Source: Parietaria judaica (taxonomy: Eukaryota; Streptophyta; Magnoliopsida; Rosales; Urticaceae). Taken from it: a DNA stretch of 64,000 nt. The stretch is taken from positions 19,401,056-19,465,055 of the forward strand of contig OX940868.1 of the NCBI GenBank assembly GCA_954871525.1. The letters run 5' to 3'. Under the pieces are notes generated by a model. It ran no database searches. It was not told the DNA's origin and worked only from the letters and a program-made list of their open reading frames with translations. Numbering within the stretch: position 1 is the first letter of the stretch; each line of letters begins with the position of its first letter. Shown here piece by piece: positions 23,601-34,968 of this stretch. Position numbers and translations under genes: made by a program.

Positions 23601-25060
23601 TCGCGCGCTCCGAGAGCGCAGAGATCCTTGTCGCCTGTCTTTCTAGTGCAACTTCAATGATTGGCGGCGAGCTTAGTGGTGCACTCTTCGAAGTGAAAAC
23701 AACAAGGAAGCGAAATGGTGAATATAGTTCCGAAATAGGTTTAGCTAGTGGAGCCAAATAAACTGGGCCTTACGAAAACCCTATCAGTATAACCGTAATC
23801 CCTCGAAATAATATAAGTATGTTTAATTTACAAATAAATTATAGGTAGTATATAAATAACTATTTAATCTACTGATTAGAGAGTAAATGGTTTGCAGCAT
23901 AGTGGCAAAAGACTTTTTTCTAAAGCCTAGCGACTAGGTTTCGATTTATGGCTCCTGCAAAACATTTTCCTCTTTCTTTAGCACCAAAAACTCCCAATAA
24001 TTTTTTTGAATGAACTTAATCTAATCGTTTGTTTGCGCTTAAAATTTATGCATGTTTCTTTGAAAAATATTAAAATTGACTTCAATACTTGATATTTTTA
24101 ATTTTCTAATTATATTATATATTTTATTTCAAAATTTCTGTCATTGTCATTTGTCACTGAAAAATATGTATATATATATATATATACAAGTCATTAAATT
24201 AAATAAAACAACGAACAAAATAATTATGTACCTAAATTAAAATGGTATAAGTATCTTATAATTATTAATTGGATAAGAACGACACACGTACCAAATGTTT
24301 TAACAAGTGTTCAAAAACGGTTTATTTTGAAAGAAAAAAAAATCATCGCCACTATTTTCTTGTTTATTTAATTTAAACTTGATAAAAAGATTGAAGTACC
24401 TAATATATATTATCCCTGCATTTTTTTTTATTTATATTGTGTTTCACCTTATCCTTCTGATTTACTGATGTTTTCATGCTTGTTTTTGAGACAGGGGCTG
24501 CTATTCTTATATTTTATATTCGAGTATTTTTTTATTTATATTGTGTTTCACCTTAATTATTTTAATAAATGTTATAATGTTAATTTTTTGTTGTTATTTA
24601 TGTTTGAAAAAATAAAAATAAAACTACTTAGAAAAAAAAAAGTTAAAATTTTCTATTAGGCTTCACCTGATTTGATATCCTGGCTCCGCCACCCAACGAT
24701 CCCATGATAAAAGTAAAATGAGACTTTTTACACAACTATTAACGTAAAAGAGACCTTGATATATGCCATATGATATATGATCAATATATATACTTACAAA
24801 TCTACACTTTTACATAAAGATTGTAAAAAATAAACAATATAAACACGTCATGAGTAGTGTCATGGCGTCGTACGTGGCAACGCCAAGTTTAGAGAGTGTT
24901 TTCGGAGGAGCGAAAATAGGCCGTACGATTTCGTTTAATATCGTATGCAAAATGATAAATAGTCCAAAGGAAAGGAAGAATATGAAAGTTCGAATAAAAT
25001 GTGTGTACGAGTCTGCTCTATGCCCTCTATTTCAATGCCTTTCTTGTACAAATTTGTTAT
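20690..25060. other. Long AT-rich intergenic region, no convincing gene
   Basis: Very AT-rich from about 20800 to 22900. A Helitron-like end lies at 22921-22950, and a GC-richer ORF at 23545-23757 (minus) has no recognised domain. A 25-bp phrase (tttatttatattgtgtttca...) occurs at about 24427 and again at about 24531, with transposon-like debris ending ggctccgccaccc near 24690. No splice-supported gene model was found. Confidence 0.5.
22921..22950. mobile_element. Possible Helitron 3' terminus
   Basis: ctgcacggtgcag forms a short GC-rich hairpin, followed by tccaccagt, in otherwise very AT-rich DNA. This resembles Helitron 3' ends (hairpin just before CTRRT), though the terminal tetranucleotide is not canonical. 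The AT-rich DNA to the left could be the element body, but no 5' end was found. Confidence 0.3.
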
Positions 25061-25069
25061 AAAAACAAG

Positions 25070-25625
25070 TACAAGCTAGGATTCCTTAGTACAACAATGG
25101 ATAAAAATAGGATGAAATAATGTATTCATGAGATCGACGATAGTACTTTTTCTGATAGTGAATATGCCTTTTACGATTGTCTATCGTTAGTCCTTTTGAA
25201 CGACACTCTATACTATTTATAAGAATACATTTGGGTCTCTTAATGGGCTCTAATTAGTGTAATTAAACTCTAATCTAGTGGTCTCATTCCGTTGGCATGA
25301 CCTTGTTTGTATGGATTCGTGGGGAGCATTTTCATTCGTGTGGGTTTCTGATGTCCTTCTTTCGAGTTTCGGGTGAATCTTCTTTGCTCCTTCATTATCG
25401 CCCTGGGTTCTTATGATTGCGTTCTATCGGGTAGCCTTGATCGATCCGGTTTTGGCATCGACTCGGACTAGCCCGATAGGGTACTTAGCCGCAGAGGCAT
25501 CTTTCGGTACACGCGTGATTCTCCTTCTTGCTAATCTCCTTGTGACTCACATGACCTTTGTCAGGGTCCATGAGTTACGTCTTTTGGGCCCTAAATAGAA
25601 ATCGACCCCAACTAGTAGTCATGTT
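25070..25625 (-). mobile_element. Probable gypsy-type LTR fragment
   Basis: A GC-richer block with a minus-strand TTATAAATAGTATAGAG promoter-like motif (about 25207-25223) and a gggccctaaatagaaatcga edge near 25590. It resembles the solo LTRs elsewhere in the window in design but not in exact sequence. Terminal TG/CA and target duplication were not resolved, so the limits are approximate. Confidence 0.4.
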
Positions 25626-25810
25626 CGGCTCAATTTTTATTACTATGGGCCGGACAATGAGAGCCAGCAACCACTGAACTACGGGCCAGACGGACAATGG
25701 GCGCCATCAACACGCAGCGCCGGTATGTTCCTCTGCCCTTATGTAAAGTCTAATTTAGGTTTAATATAATCATTTAGAATATTATTCTCTCCTTTTATTA
25801 AATTCATGTG

Positions 25811-26070
25811 TAAACGTCCATGACAATGACAATGAAGCTGTGATAGGTCTGCGAAGCGAAACATAGGATCAGTACTCCGTGGTGTAGATGATTATCCACT
25901 CCTAGATAATAAAAAAATGATCGTACTATAATAATCTAGGGGATTCAACTTCACTAGGAAAAACCGAAAATAGCCCCGTTCACATCTAAGAGCTTACTAA
26001 GCTATGGAACCAAAGCGGAGGGTGTTTTCGTCTTTGTAGCGAATGAATATTTTCGGTCAGGATAAGGTTA
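25811..26070 (+). promoter_or_regulatory. Distal conserved block upstream of WRKY gene 1
   Basis: aacgtccatga, cctgcgaa-type, gattcaact, gcgaag/gcgg.gggtgtttt and aggataagg words recur in the same order at 34590-34810 upstream of WRKY gene 2. The shared order shows that the tandem duplication included far-upstream DNA. Confidence 0.55.
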
Positions 26071-26218
26071 GTAGCTAAACAACTTGGTATTTAATTAAAC
26101 TATTAAAGTATTATGACCTAGGAGTAGTATAGTACACTTGTATGGTATTATATTTGCTAATTAATTTTACAATATTTTAATAAAGTATAGTATTTATTTT
26201 TTAAATAACAACTCGGAG

Positions 26219-26272
26219 CCCTAGCAAGTGGGAGCGTGACGTCACAAGCATGATGTCATGGTGATTACGTCA
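26219..26272 (+). promoter_or_regulatory. TGACG-rich module upstream of WRKY gene 1
   Basis: ccctagcaagtggga is followed by the palindrome TGACGTCA (26237-26244), then tgatgtca and ttacgtca (26265-26272). The same set occurs upstream of WRKY gene 2 at 34913-34968 with nearly the same spacing. TGACG is the core bound by TGA-class bZIP factors in salicylate-responsive as-1 type elements. That role is known for the motif and inferred here. Confidence 0.6.
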
Positions 26273-26906
26273 GTGACATGTGTGTGAATGTGGATAGATC
26301 CTAAAATTGGCGCGTGGTTCTCAGTTCTTAGAAACTTTTGTTTTGTTTTAATTCTTCATTTGTTTGTAATAAAATGATAAAATTCAATAGTTAATTTTAT
26401 TAAAACGGTGAAAAATATGTAATTTTAATAATTGAGAATTAAATCTCTAAAGTAAAACTTTTCGGTACATATAAAATTATATAATACTAAGAAAGATAAT
26501 AATGGTTCATTTCATAATTATATATATTTTTTGTATTGATTCGAATAAAAAAATTTAGTAATCGATATAAAACTATCTTAATTTGTTCGAAACTAACGAA
26601 ATAGGCTATAAAGTTTTTTTTTTTTTTTAAGAAAACACGATTTATTAAGGACTAGTAATTTTAGTAAAGAAAATTGAAAAGAATAAGTAAGTTAATAAAT
26701 ATTTTTTAAAGTGAGTATCCTTTCAATAAAAATTTATTCTTAGAAACGAAGGTGATTTTTGAGCTATCAATATTAATATGGACAATACCAAATACATAAA
26801 CTTAAAAGTTAAGAGCGTATTTAATTAATGTGAAGTTAAAATTAACACCTTTAATTAGTCAAGTGGTACTATCTACACGCGCGCTGCGCGTGGGGGTTTC
26901 TTCAAT

Positions 26907-26944
26907 CCAGGCATTTTCCAACGTGCTTCGATCTAACTTCCTGG
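26907..26944 (+). promoter_or_regulatory. Proximal conserved block upstream of WRKY gene 1
   Basis: aggcattttccaac, gcttcgatct and cttcctgg occur in this order here and at 35848-35885 upstream of WRKY gene 2, with few substitutions. It lies about 280 bp before the start codon. No known factor site was assigned. Confidence 0.6.
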
Positions 26945-27221
26945 CATGTGACTTTATAATATTAATTGGTTCCAATTATTATCATTATTATATTAATTTT
27001 CTTTCCTTTCCTTTTTCCACGCCTATTAAACCCTCTCTTCTATGCATTTTCTCCTCGCTTTGTCTCATCTCTTCTCAAACCAACCCTTCTCAACTGTCTT
27101 ATTATACTCTCTTCACTCACCTCACAACCACACACATATATAATAATATATATAAGCATACCCTCCGGTAAATGCGAGCTAGTTCGGTCGGTTGAGTATT
27201 TGAACACGATATAATAGAAAT

Positions 27222-29537
27222 ATGGCATCTTCTTGTTCTTTTTCTCCTCCGGAGAGTGTGACGGTGGTCGACGAGCTCGTGCAAGGCCGGGAGCTTGCTA
27301 TTCAGCTGCAGGGTCTGCTCGAGGGAGTCGGCGCCGGGGAGATCTCCTATGCGGAGGCGGAGATCTCCGCCAGAGATCTGACAGCGAGAATGATGACGAG
27401 CTTCACCAACGGAATTTCCTTGCTCAACCTAGGCGACACCGCCGTGATCGGGAACGACGCGAGCTCGGATCGGAAGTTGGAGGATTCCGGGGAGAGCAGC
27501 TGCCGGAACGACTCCAATCCGGTGAAGGACCGCCGAGGGAGCTACAAGAGAAGGTGAGGGTAGTTTGGTCATTTAGAGTAGAACTAGATAATGAATAGTT
27601 TGAGATCTTGTTGGTCCTTATTTACTCCTTTCATAGTTGAGTGTGGATACAAATTTAAGACGAAATTGCCCTTCACTAAGCATAACCCTACTTCCACAAA
27701 TTAGGTTTTAGGCTTTGGTTTCCAATTCAGGTGGATAAGAAGAAAGAATTTGGGATCTTGAATGCTAATGACCAACTTGCCCTTCATTCTTAACCCTATT
27801 TACTTACCGATTAATGATTTGGGTTTAGGGTTTAGTGATCTCAATTCTCAACAACTAGAGCTCAAACTATTAGGGTTTGCTCGTTCCAAGTGAAGGAAAA
27901 CAAAGTGTTTGAGAACTTCTTGAACATTGCAAGTCCTAATTAGATTATTCAGTGATTAGGTATTGATTTGGGTAATTGATTATGTGATTAAAGCTGTATG
28001 ATATTCTTGTTTAATGGTTTCAGGAAGAACACAATAACATGGAGAAGAGAAACCCCAAATCTGATTGATGATGGCCATGCATGGAGGAAATACGGACAGA
28101 AGCCAATACTTCATTCTGAGTACCCTCGGTATATATGTATATGTATATAATATATATTCTTTTATCCTATAGTCGAGTATTTACATAACTAGTATGAATC
28201 AAAAGCATTTCAAATTGATGTTTTATTTATTCATGAAACATTTTGATTTTCATGCCATTTGTTAACTCCCAAAGAACATAGCCACTTCAATTATCTGTCA
28301 AATTCAAGGATCAATTTTGTAGGACGGTTTTAATGGTGACCTTCTTGGCGTCTTGTGTGTAAACAAGCTTTTGCATGACGGATTTTGAAAACCGTCGTAT
28401 AAAGTCCGTCATGTTAGGCTATATTTATTGTGTGTAGGCTTATTATCTCGGACCAACTCTTGAACTATATACATAAAATATACTTGTATACATATGCAAA
28501 CTTACTAGGTTTGCTAATAATTAAATAAAAGTTGCAAATCACTGTTCAAGATTGTATCACTAATTAGATTAAAGTTTAGGCTCTTGAATTCTCACCAATC
28601 AATGAAATATATAGACGGAATCGTCAATCGCTAAATGATTTATTGCGGTGCCATGAAGATAGCGACTGATTTTTCATTTTTATTTTTTTGCTAGTACTTA
28701 AGGACTAGATTTTAGGCACTAATTTTATGACTACCAAATCTATCGGCGAGTGATTTGTCAAGCTTAGCAACTGAAAATCCGGTTACTGAAATTAGAATTT
28801 CGGTTATGTCCGGACCCATGATATAGATTTCAAAGGGCTAAGTAATGTCGGAGATACCGACAAAGCATAATTAAGATTTTTAAAAAAAATCAAAGCTAAA
28901 AATTAGTAAAAAGAAAAGAGAGTAAATTTTAACATTTTTAGAAGTTCGGGGCGATTACATCCTCATATGGAGTTGTATATGCGTCCGCTTGTACAAGTGT
29001 GTGTGTACACACACACATATTTATATATATATATATAACTATACATTTGAATCGACATGCAGGAACTATTATAGGTGTACTCACAAGTACGACCAAAAAT
29101 GTCAAGCGACCAAACACGTTCAAAGGATTCGAGAAGAGCCTCCGTTGCACAGAACAACATACTATGGTCAACACACTTGTAGAAACCTTTTGACTTCCCC
29201 TGAACTGATCTTGGATTGCCCTAGTTCCGCCAGGAACTCCTCGATTTTCCTCCGCTTTGACGCTGAGAATAACGACCTCCGATTGCCGGAAACCAAACAC
29301 CCCTTTTTTCCAACGACCAGTCATGTCAAGCAAGAGTACTGCAAGGACGGTGAGGTGTCGGCTACTTTGGATCACAATCGATCCGGTTCGGTCTCGGGGA
29401 GCTACTTTGTATTTCCCAGCGATGATAGCAATGATCGGCCCAGCTCGGTGTTCGATCAGTCGGCGAATGATCTGAAGCCTGACATGATAGACATGGATTC
29501 TTATGATGATGATGTTTTCAAAGATTTGACTTTTTGA
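27222..29537 (+). CDS. WRKY transcription factor, group III (WRKY70/54-like), copy 1
   Basis: Exons 27222-27553, 28024-28128 and 29063-29537 encode 303 residues. The N-terminus has a leucine-rich helix ([17 protein letters not shown]), then an acidic EDSGESS segment and a basic RRGSYKRRK stretch. The WRKY domain has WRKYGQK in exon 2. Its zinc finger is C-X7-C-X23-H-X-C ([10 protein letters not shown] ... HTC) in exon 3, which is the group III C2HC type. The intron after YPR is the position typical of this group. The C-terminus is acidic ([15 protein letters not shown]), a possible activation region. Group III members such as WRKY70 and WRKY54 act in salicylate signalling, defence and senescence, binding W-boxes in the nucleus. 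The tandem paralogue lies 6.5 kb downstream. Naming one Arabidopsis orthologue would need phylogeny. Confidence 0.93.
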
Positions 29538-29739
29538 ATTAGTTTCTACTTTATGATTAGATTTTGGATAAATGTATTGCATGTATTTTGGGGATGATTC
29601 TGGCTGGAAAATAATGTGATAGTATGATCTAATTTTATTCAAAAGTTGCATAGTTTTTATTGTCCTATATGTTTCTAAGTTTTTATGGAAGCTTCTAATT
29701 CACTTTTGAGATATATATTTTATAGTCAATTGTTTTAAT
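29538..29739. other. 3' UTR region of WRKY gene 1
   Basis: AT-rich sequence between the stop codon and the start of the degenerate tandem repeat; likely 3' UTR. No other feature. Confidence 0.4.
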
Positions 29740-30520
29740 CCACATTTTTTCAATTGAGATCATGTATTTGTTCAATTCGATCTTAGGGTCCTTTGTAACA
29801 TGTTGAAATTAATCTTTGTCGGAATTAGGACTCGTCATTCACTTATGGTCAATTTTAGGTTCTTTGTGAAGCATTTAAATTATTTTTCTCAGAATTAGAA
29901 CTCTTCACTAATTTGTGAAATCTATACAAGGATTCCTTGTGAAACGGTGCAATCGGGTTTCATCAGAATTATAACTCGTTACTCATTCTGAAATCAATTT
30001 TAAGTTCCTTTTATGAAAACTCAAACTGATTTTTTGTTGAAATTCAAACTTGTCACTCTTTAATGAAATCAACTGTAGAGTCTTTTGTGAAAAAAAATAA
30101 AAAAATTGGTTATATGCCAAAATTAGATCTCCTTTATGAAATCAATTTTAAGGTCCTTTGTGAAACATTGAAATTACTTGTTTTGTCGGAATTAGAACTT
30201 TGTAACTCATTTGCAAAGTCAATTATATAGGGGTCCTTTTGTGAAAAATGAAATTGTTTTTTTTTTCTTCTTCTCGGAATTATAACTTGCTGCTCATTTG
30301 TGAAATTAATCTTTAGAGTCTTTTATGAAACACAATAATTTTCAAACTCGTCACTCTTATAAATCGATTTTAGGATCCTTTTCGAAAACTTAATATTTCT
30401 TTTATCAGAATTAGAACTCGTCACTTCTTTCTGAAAATGATTTTATGGTCCTCTGTGAGACACTGAAGTCAAATTTTTTTATTTTTTTTTCCGGAATTAG
30501 AACCTGTCACTCATTAATGG
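29740..30520. repeat. Degenerate minisatellite, about 10 copies of a ~75-bp unit
   Basis: The phrase ggaattagaactcgtcact, diverged, recurs at about 29821, 29891, 29964, 30038, 30118, 30188, 30275, 30341, 30406 and 30491. Between occurrences are variants of gaaatcaattttaggtcctt and tttgtgaaacattgaaatt. Intervals range from 65 to 87 bp. The copies are too diverged to be recent. Confidence 0.8.
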
Positions 30521-30887
30521 AATAAATTTTAGGGCCTTTTTATACAAAAATAATATTCAACTGAAGAATCAGTTGATTAATTAACGTGCAAATTAAGGGC
30601 TCTCGGTAATATGTTCCCTTTGAGTAGGATTGATATCGAAACCGAACCAAGTAAGATCGATTTGTGCTCGTTTTTATCAGTTTCTGTTTTGGTTAATACC
30701 CCTTTACATTCACCAAGCAACTCCGATAAATATTTGGCTGATTATAATTTATAGCCAAAAATCATTGAAATAAGAAACTGTTATAGATTGAAATATGTGG
30801 TTATATAAAAATCCTATATGAAAAGTTATCAGCGATTTAGCTATATATATACACACACATATATATAATAGTAAAAGAGCTACTAAC
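30521..30887. other. Intergenic, nothing recognised
   Basis: AT-rich with a short TA/CA run near 30842-30868. No gene or defined repeat seen before the solo LTR. Confidence 0.5.
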
Positions 30888-30892
30888 CAATA

Positions 30893-32225
30893 TGTTGATG
30901 CCGTTTTTTGGATCAAACACTGTTGCGGCCCAATTGTTGGTGTTGGAACGGGCCCAATGTCGTTTTGTGGACTTTTGGTGGGCTTATGATGACTTGTGTT
31001 GGGTTTGTAGGCCCCATTGCAGGGATGACAGATTCTTTCCCCCTTCTTGGTGTGTATGATACGGATTCCGAGCGAAGTTCCTGGCACTGAGATCTAAACG
31101 TATCGTTCGCCGTTCGTGATCCAGCGATCCGGGGATACGCACTACCTGTTACCTCGAGGCCAGGAATGGACTAGGCCCGGGTTACAGGTTTGGGCACCTC
31201 ACAGGATCGGGTTCCCACGAACGGGAGAGTGTGTTTGATCTAGTAGTGAATCTTAGGAGATTGGACCCTCGGCCTGTGATGTCAATCCGAGTCTGGGTCC
31301 TACAGACTGTTCACAAAGTCACGATATCTATGAAAGATACGGACTGGGAAACAGAACGGGTTCCGCACAGAGCTAGAATTAAGACAGGCGGGGTCGTCAA
31401 TCATCCCGGGATTTTCTCCAGAGGTTCCCCTCGGGTTGATCTATTGAAGAAATTTCTCCGAAACTTCCGCTTTCTCTCAATTTCTGGACCTGGCAAAAGA
31501 ATACCCGAGGTCAGGGAAAACAGGGGGGATATACCCCCTGATTCACCTCCGACGCTCAACATTAGTGGAATATTTGAGGGGGAAGGGAGTTTATAGGGAG
31601 TAGAGAGAGGCTCGAGAGAATTTGGTCGAGTTCCGATTGCCTCCGGTTTGAATGAACCGAGCTTCCTTTTATAAGCGAATCCGAGGACTAAAACGCAATT
31701 ATCTCCCACTTCCGGAGGCCCCTGAAGAAAATAAATATAGTTTTTTGGGTCCTCGGAATGAGATCTTTCCAACGCCACCAAAATCAGCCCGATCCAATGC
31801 TCCACACGCCCACACGCGCGGGTTTTCCGCGGCTACGCGCTGCCCACGCGCTGTCCACGCGCCAGGAGAGAGAAACAGGCTCTGATGACGTCAGCGATGA
31901 GGTCAGCGGGCAGGTGGGTGAGTGGAGGGCGAGTGGGGGTGTTAGCTGCCATGTGGCAGCCCCTGATTGGGCCTGGATGCGAGTGGGGCCCACAAAAGTG
32001 CTCCCGAAGTGTTTTTTCACTCCCGAACTCGTCCCGCGTCCGTTTTTCACAAATTTTATGTCGTTTTTGAGGTTTTTCCTATTTTTAGGAACACTTGGAC
32101 ACTTTGTTTTGCGAAAACGGGCCTCCGGAAGGATTTTTGGGTTTAGAAATGATTTAATTAATAAAGAAATGATTAATTAAATAATATTTCTTTATTAATA
32201 TATTTTACAAAAATACCCCCCAACA
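30893..32225 (-). mobile_element. Solo LTR, 1333 bp, gypsy-like, with 5-bp target duplication
   Basis: Starts TGTTG and ends CAACA, and is flanked by CAATA on both sides (30888-30892 and 32226-32230). It is GC-richer than its surroundings. On the minus strand a TTATAAAAGGAAGC promoter-like motif (about 31661-31674) precedes a likely transcription start. Downstream of that comes a ctaatgttgagcgtcggagg phrase, which has a counterpart near 63330. The ORFs inside overlap on both strands and are not genes. Confidence 0.9.
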
Positions 32226-32240
32226 CAATACATTTTTTTT

Positions 32241-32245
<5 letters not shown>

Positions 32246-32294
<49 letters not shown>

Positions 32295-32416
32295 ATATAT
32301 GAGGATCTTTGGATTTCACTCCTACCCCATGGTGACTCGAACTCAAGACCTCTAATGTCTTAAGTGATGTACTTGTTACCACTAGACCAAGCACATCTTG
32401 TCAATGACATTACTAA

Positions 32417-32458
<42 letters not shown>
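32246..32458. repeat. TA microsatellites flanking a SINE-like segment
   Basis: TA runs at about 32246-32300 and 32420-32458 bracket the tRNA-like segment at 32320-32410. Confidence 0.8.
32320..32410 (-). mobile_element. tRNA-derived SINE head-like sequence
   Basis: On the minus strand an A-box-like tggtctagtggtaac (about 32375-32389) is followed by a B-box-like gagttcgagtcacc (about 32332-32345). This spacing fits a tRNA-type RNA polymerase III promoter. There is no full cloverleaf, so it is a SINE relic rather than a tRNA gene. Confidence 0.5.
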
Positions 32459-32464
<6 letters not shown>

Positions 32465-33706
32465 AGATGACAAGGTACATTAAACAATATATTCTAATTT
32501 TGATTGATTTATTATTCAATTTTGTTACTCTATTAAGCAAAGAAATCTGCATAAATAACTATCTTTACACCTGTAATTTACAAAAATCTGCATGTCCAAA
32601 CGTTGTTCATTATTTATTTTCACCATATTATAAGTAATTTTACGGAAGTAGCCCTGAACACGATGACGAATTTAAAATGTTCCAACAATAAACAATACCT
32701 CTACTTCATAATTGACTCGTGACAATAAAAATGAATCGTGGCACGACTAAGAATAAGTTACTATTAATTAATCTTCCATTACAGATTAATTAATTGTCAA
32801 TCCAACTATACTATATTTATGTTCATGGTCATGGTGCTTAATACAATTTGGTACAATATGGTACACTAGAACTAGATATATCCGATTATTAATTATTTGT
32901 TGTAATTAATAATATACATAGCTTAGTTGACTGCAGGTTTACTATACTCTATATTAAAATATAATGTAATTTAGATTTACCATTGCCTACATATATATTA
33001 GTAAAATATTATGATTTCCCTTTATTTTTCTTTAATTTATGAGGTTTTAAATTTCAAGAAATAAATAATTAAATGAGTAACTAGTAATTATATTATTATA
33101 TTGAGTGCATCTAAAAGTTTAATAATATTCTTTTGAAAGTAAAAATGACTTTTATAGGTTGTCGCGTGAAAAGTTAGATCTAAAATTGATATATATGAGT
33201 AATTAACTATAAGAAAATATATGTACCTAATGTGAGAGGTTACTTAGAAAATTGATAAACGACAAAGAAATGACATATTCTGCGTGAAATTAATTAGCAT
33301 GCAATGCAACTAGACAAATTAAAATCGCATTTGACATTTTAGGATCCATTATTAGAATTCTCGTTCACACTTGTGAGTGTTTACATGTGATTTTCATCTT
33401 ATTTTATACTTAATTAATATTGAAGGTATCGACACAATCACACGACCTTATAAATTGAATTTGAGACAATCAAATTAATTAAATTATATATAGAGAGAGA
33501 GCTAATTCCATATATAACATGTATTAAAAATGATCATGATACGTTATATATAAGGGTTGTGTACATTAGAAAATATAACGCTATAAATACCTTTAAAACA
33601 TTCCAAGTTACAGATTTAATTCTAAGATTTGAAAGTAGGGGCAAAACTCTTAAAATGTTAAAAATATTAAAATTCCTTGATTCATCTTTTACGTCATCAA
33701 AATGAC
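32459..33706. other. Intergenic, AT-rich, nothing recognised
   Basis: No coding potential and no defined repeat; short GA run near 33491-33500. Confidence 0.5.
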
Positions 33707-33711
33707 ATGTG

Positions 33712-34224
33712 TGTGAGTTTAAGCCTGATTTGGCTCAACCCTTAGCAGAGAACCCGAGCAGAGACTTCCCCTAGCAGGAAATGACCCGACCATGAATGCT
33801 CCTACCAGAGATGCCCCTAGCAGAGATGAGGGGGAGCAGAAGTGGCTCCCTACCACTTGAGCCCCTACCAGGAGTGTCCCGGGCAGAACTACACCCCAGT
33901 AGCCATGCTAGGGACACACGACTAGAAGGTTCCAAACTTGAAGAGCAATTTTGGAGATTGATTTGATTTGGTTTCCCGATTCTGTTAGGATTCGAATGTA
34001 AATGTGGAAGATTTGATTGAGTTTATTTTAGGAAGTTTAGCTAGAGTTTCATTTTTCTGGTCTCTTATAAATACTAGTATAAGTGTTTATTTTTCGTAAC
34101 TCCATTATTGCAATTTTGCTCTTCGAAATAATCAAAGAAAATTATCCTGAACTTTTCTTCTTTCTCTTTGTTTTTGTTCTTTGTGTTCTTCTTTTGGCTG
34201 CAAATCTTTTAATTGGAACCAACA
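33712..34224 (+). mobile_element. Solo LTR, 513 bp, with 5-bp target duplication
   Basis: Starts TGTGAG and ends CCAACA, flanked by ATGTG at 33707-33711 and 34225-34229. It has a tataaatactagta promoter-like motif on the plus strand near 34074 and a T-rich 3' part, so it probably reads rightwards. The left third consists of degenerate repeats of words like agcagaga and cccctagcag. No internal coding region is present. Confidence 0.85.
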
Positions 34225-34589
34225 ATGTGTAGCGCTTTGACAATGGCACACATTTTGCCAACCTTTACAACTATTTTAGCCAAATTTTCGCGTTCTTAAT
34301 AATCATGAAACATTGTGAAGGAAAAAACATCTGACAGTACATGTCGGCGCAAAACATAAGACTTTAGTTGAAAGGGGATAATATGTCGCACCATCAACAT
34401 GCCACACCTGTCAAGTCATTGACGTAAAAATAGAACCAACGAATTTCTAATATTAACACTTTAAGTATTTTATAATTGTTTTTAAATATACCTGAAATTT
34501 TAAATGATTTAGAATATTTATGCAGAAATTTCCCTTTTATACTATTATATATATGTATGTATGTATGTATATATAGGGATTTTCTTGAG

Positions 34590-34810
34590 ATGTGAACGTC
34601 CATGAAAATAGGATAAACCTGCGAAACATACTATCACTTCATTAGAGGAAAGATTTATTATAACAAGAACCTTGAACATGGAGATTCAACTACCAAAACA
34701 CCAAAACCCTAATATAACCTCTATTTATTTTGGAGCCTAGCAAGATAAGGAGGCATTGCGAAGGGCGTTTTTGTCTTTTAGGTGAATAATACTTTCTGAA
34801 AGGATAAGGA
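34590..34810 (+). promoter_or_regulatory. Distal conserved block upstream of WRKY gene 2
   Basis: Counterpart of 25811-26070: gaacgtccatga, cctgcgaaac, gagattcaact, gcgaagggcgtttttgtctt and aggataagg occur in the same order with many indels. Confidence 0.55.
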
Positions 34811-34912
34811 CGTTATTTAATTAAATGGGATTTAAGAGCACGCAAGTATATAGATTTATATAGTCATTTAAAAAGGAATATTTGGTTACAAGTATAAGAA
34901 AACAACGTGGAA

Positions 34913-34968
34913 CCCTAGCAAGTGGGAATAATATGACGACACTATATGATGTCACCATAAAAACGTCA
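34913..34968 (+). promoter_or_regulatory. TGACG-rich module upstream of WRKY gene 2
   Basis: ccctagcaagtggga is followed by tgacg (34934-34938), tgatgtcacc and an inverted cgtca (34964-34968). Order and spacing match the module at 26219-26272. The first site is only half of the TGACGTCA palindrome present there. Confidence 0.6.

Noticed and set aside
28938..29651. 237-codon minus-strand ORF over WRKY gene 1 exon 3
   Set aside because: Antisense to a conserved exon and includes intron and 3' flank.
31231..32180. Overlapping ORFs on both strands in a GC-rich block
   Set aside because: They lie inside a solo LTR with exact ends and target duplication.
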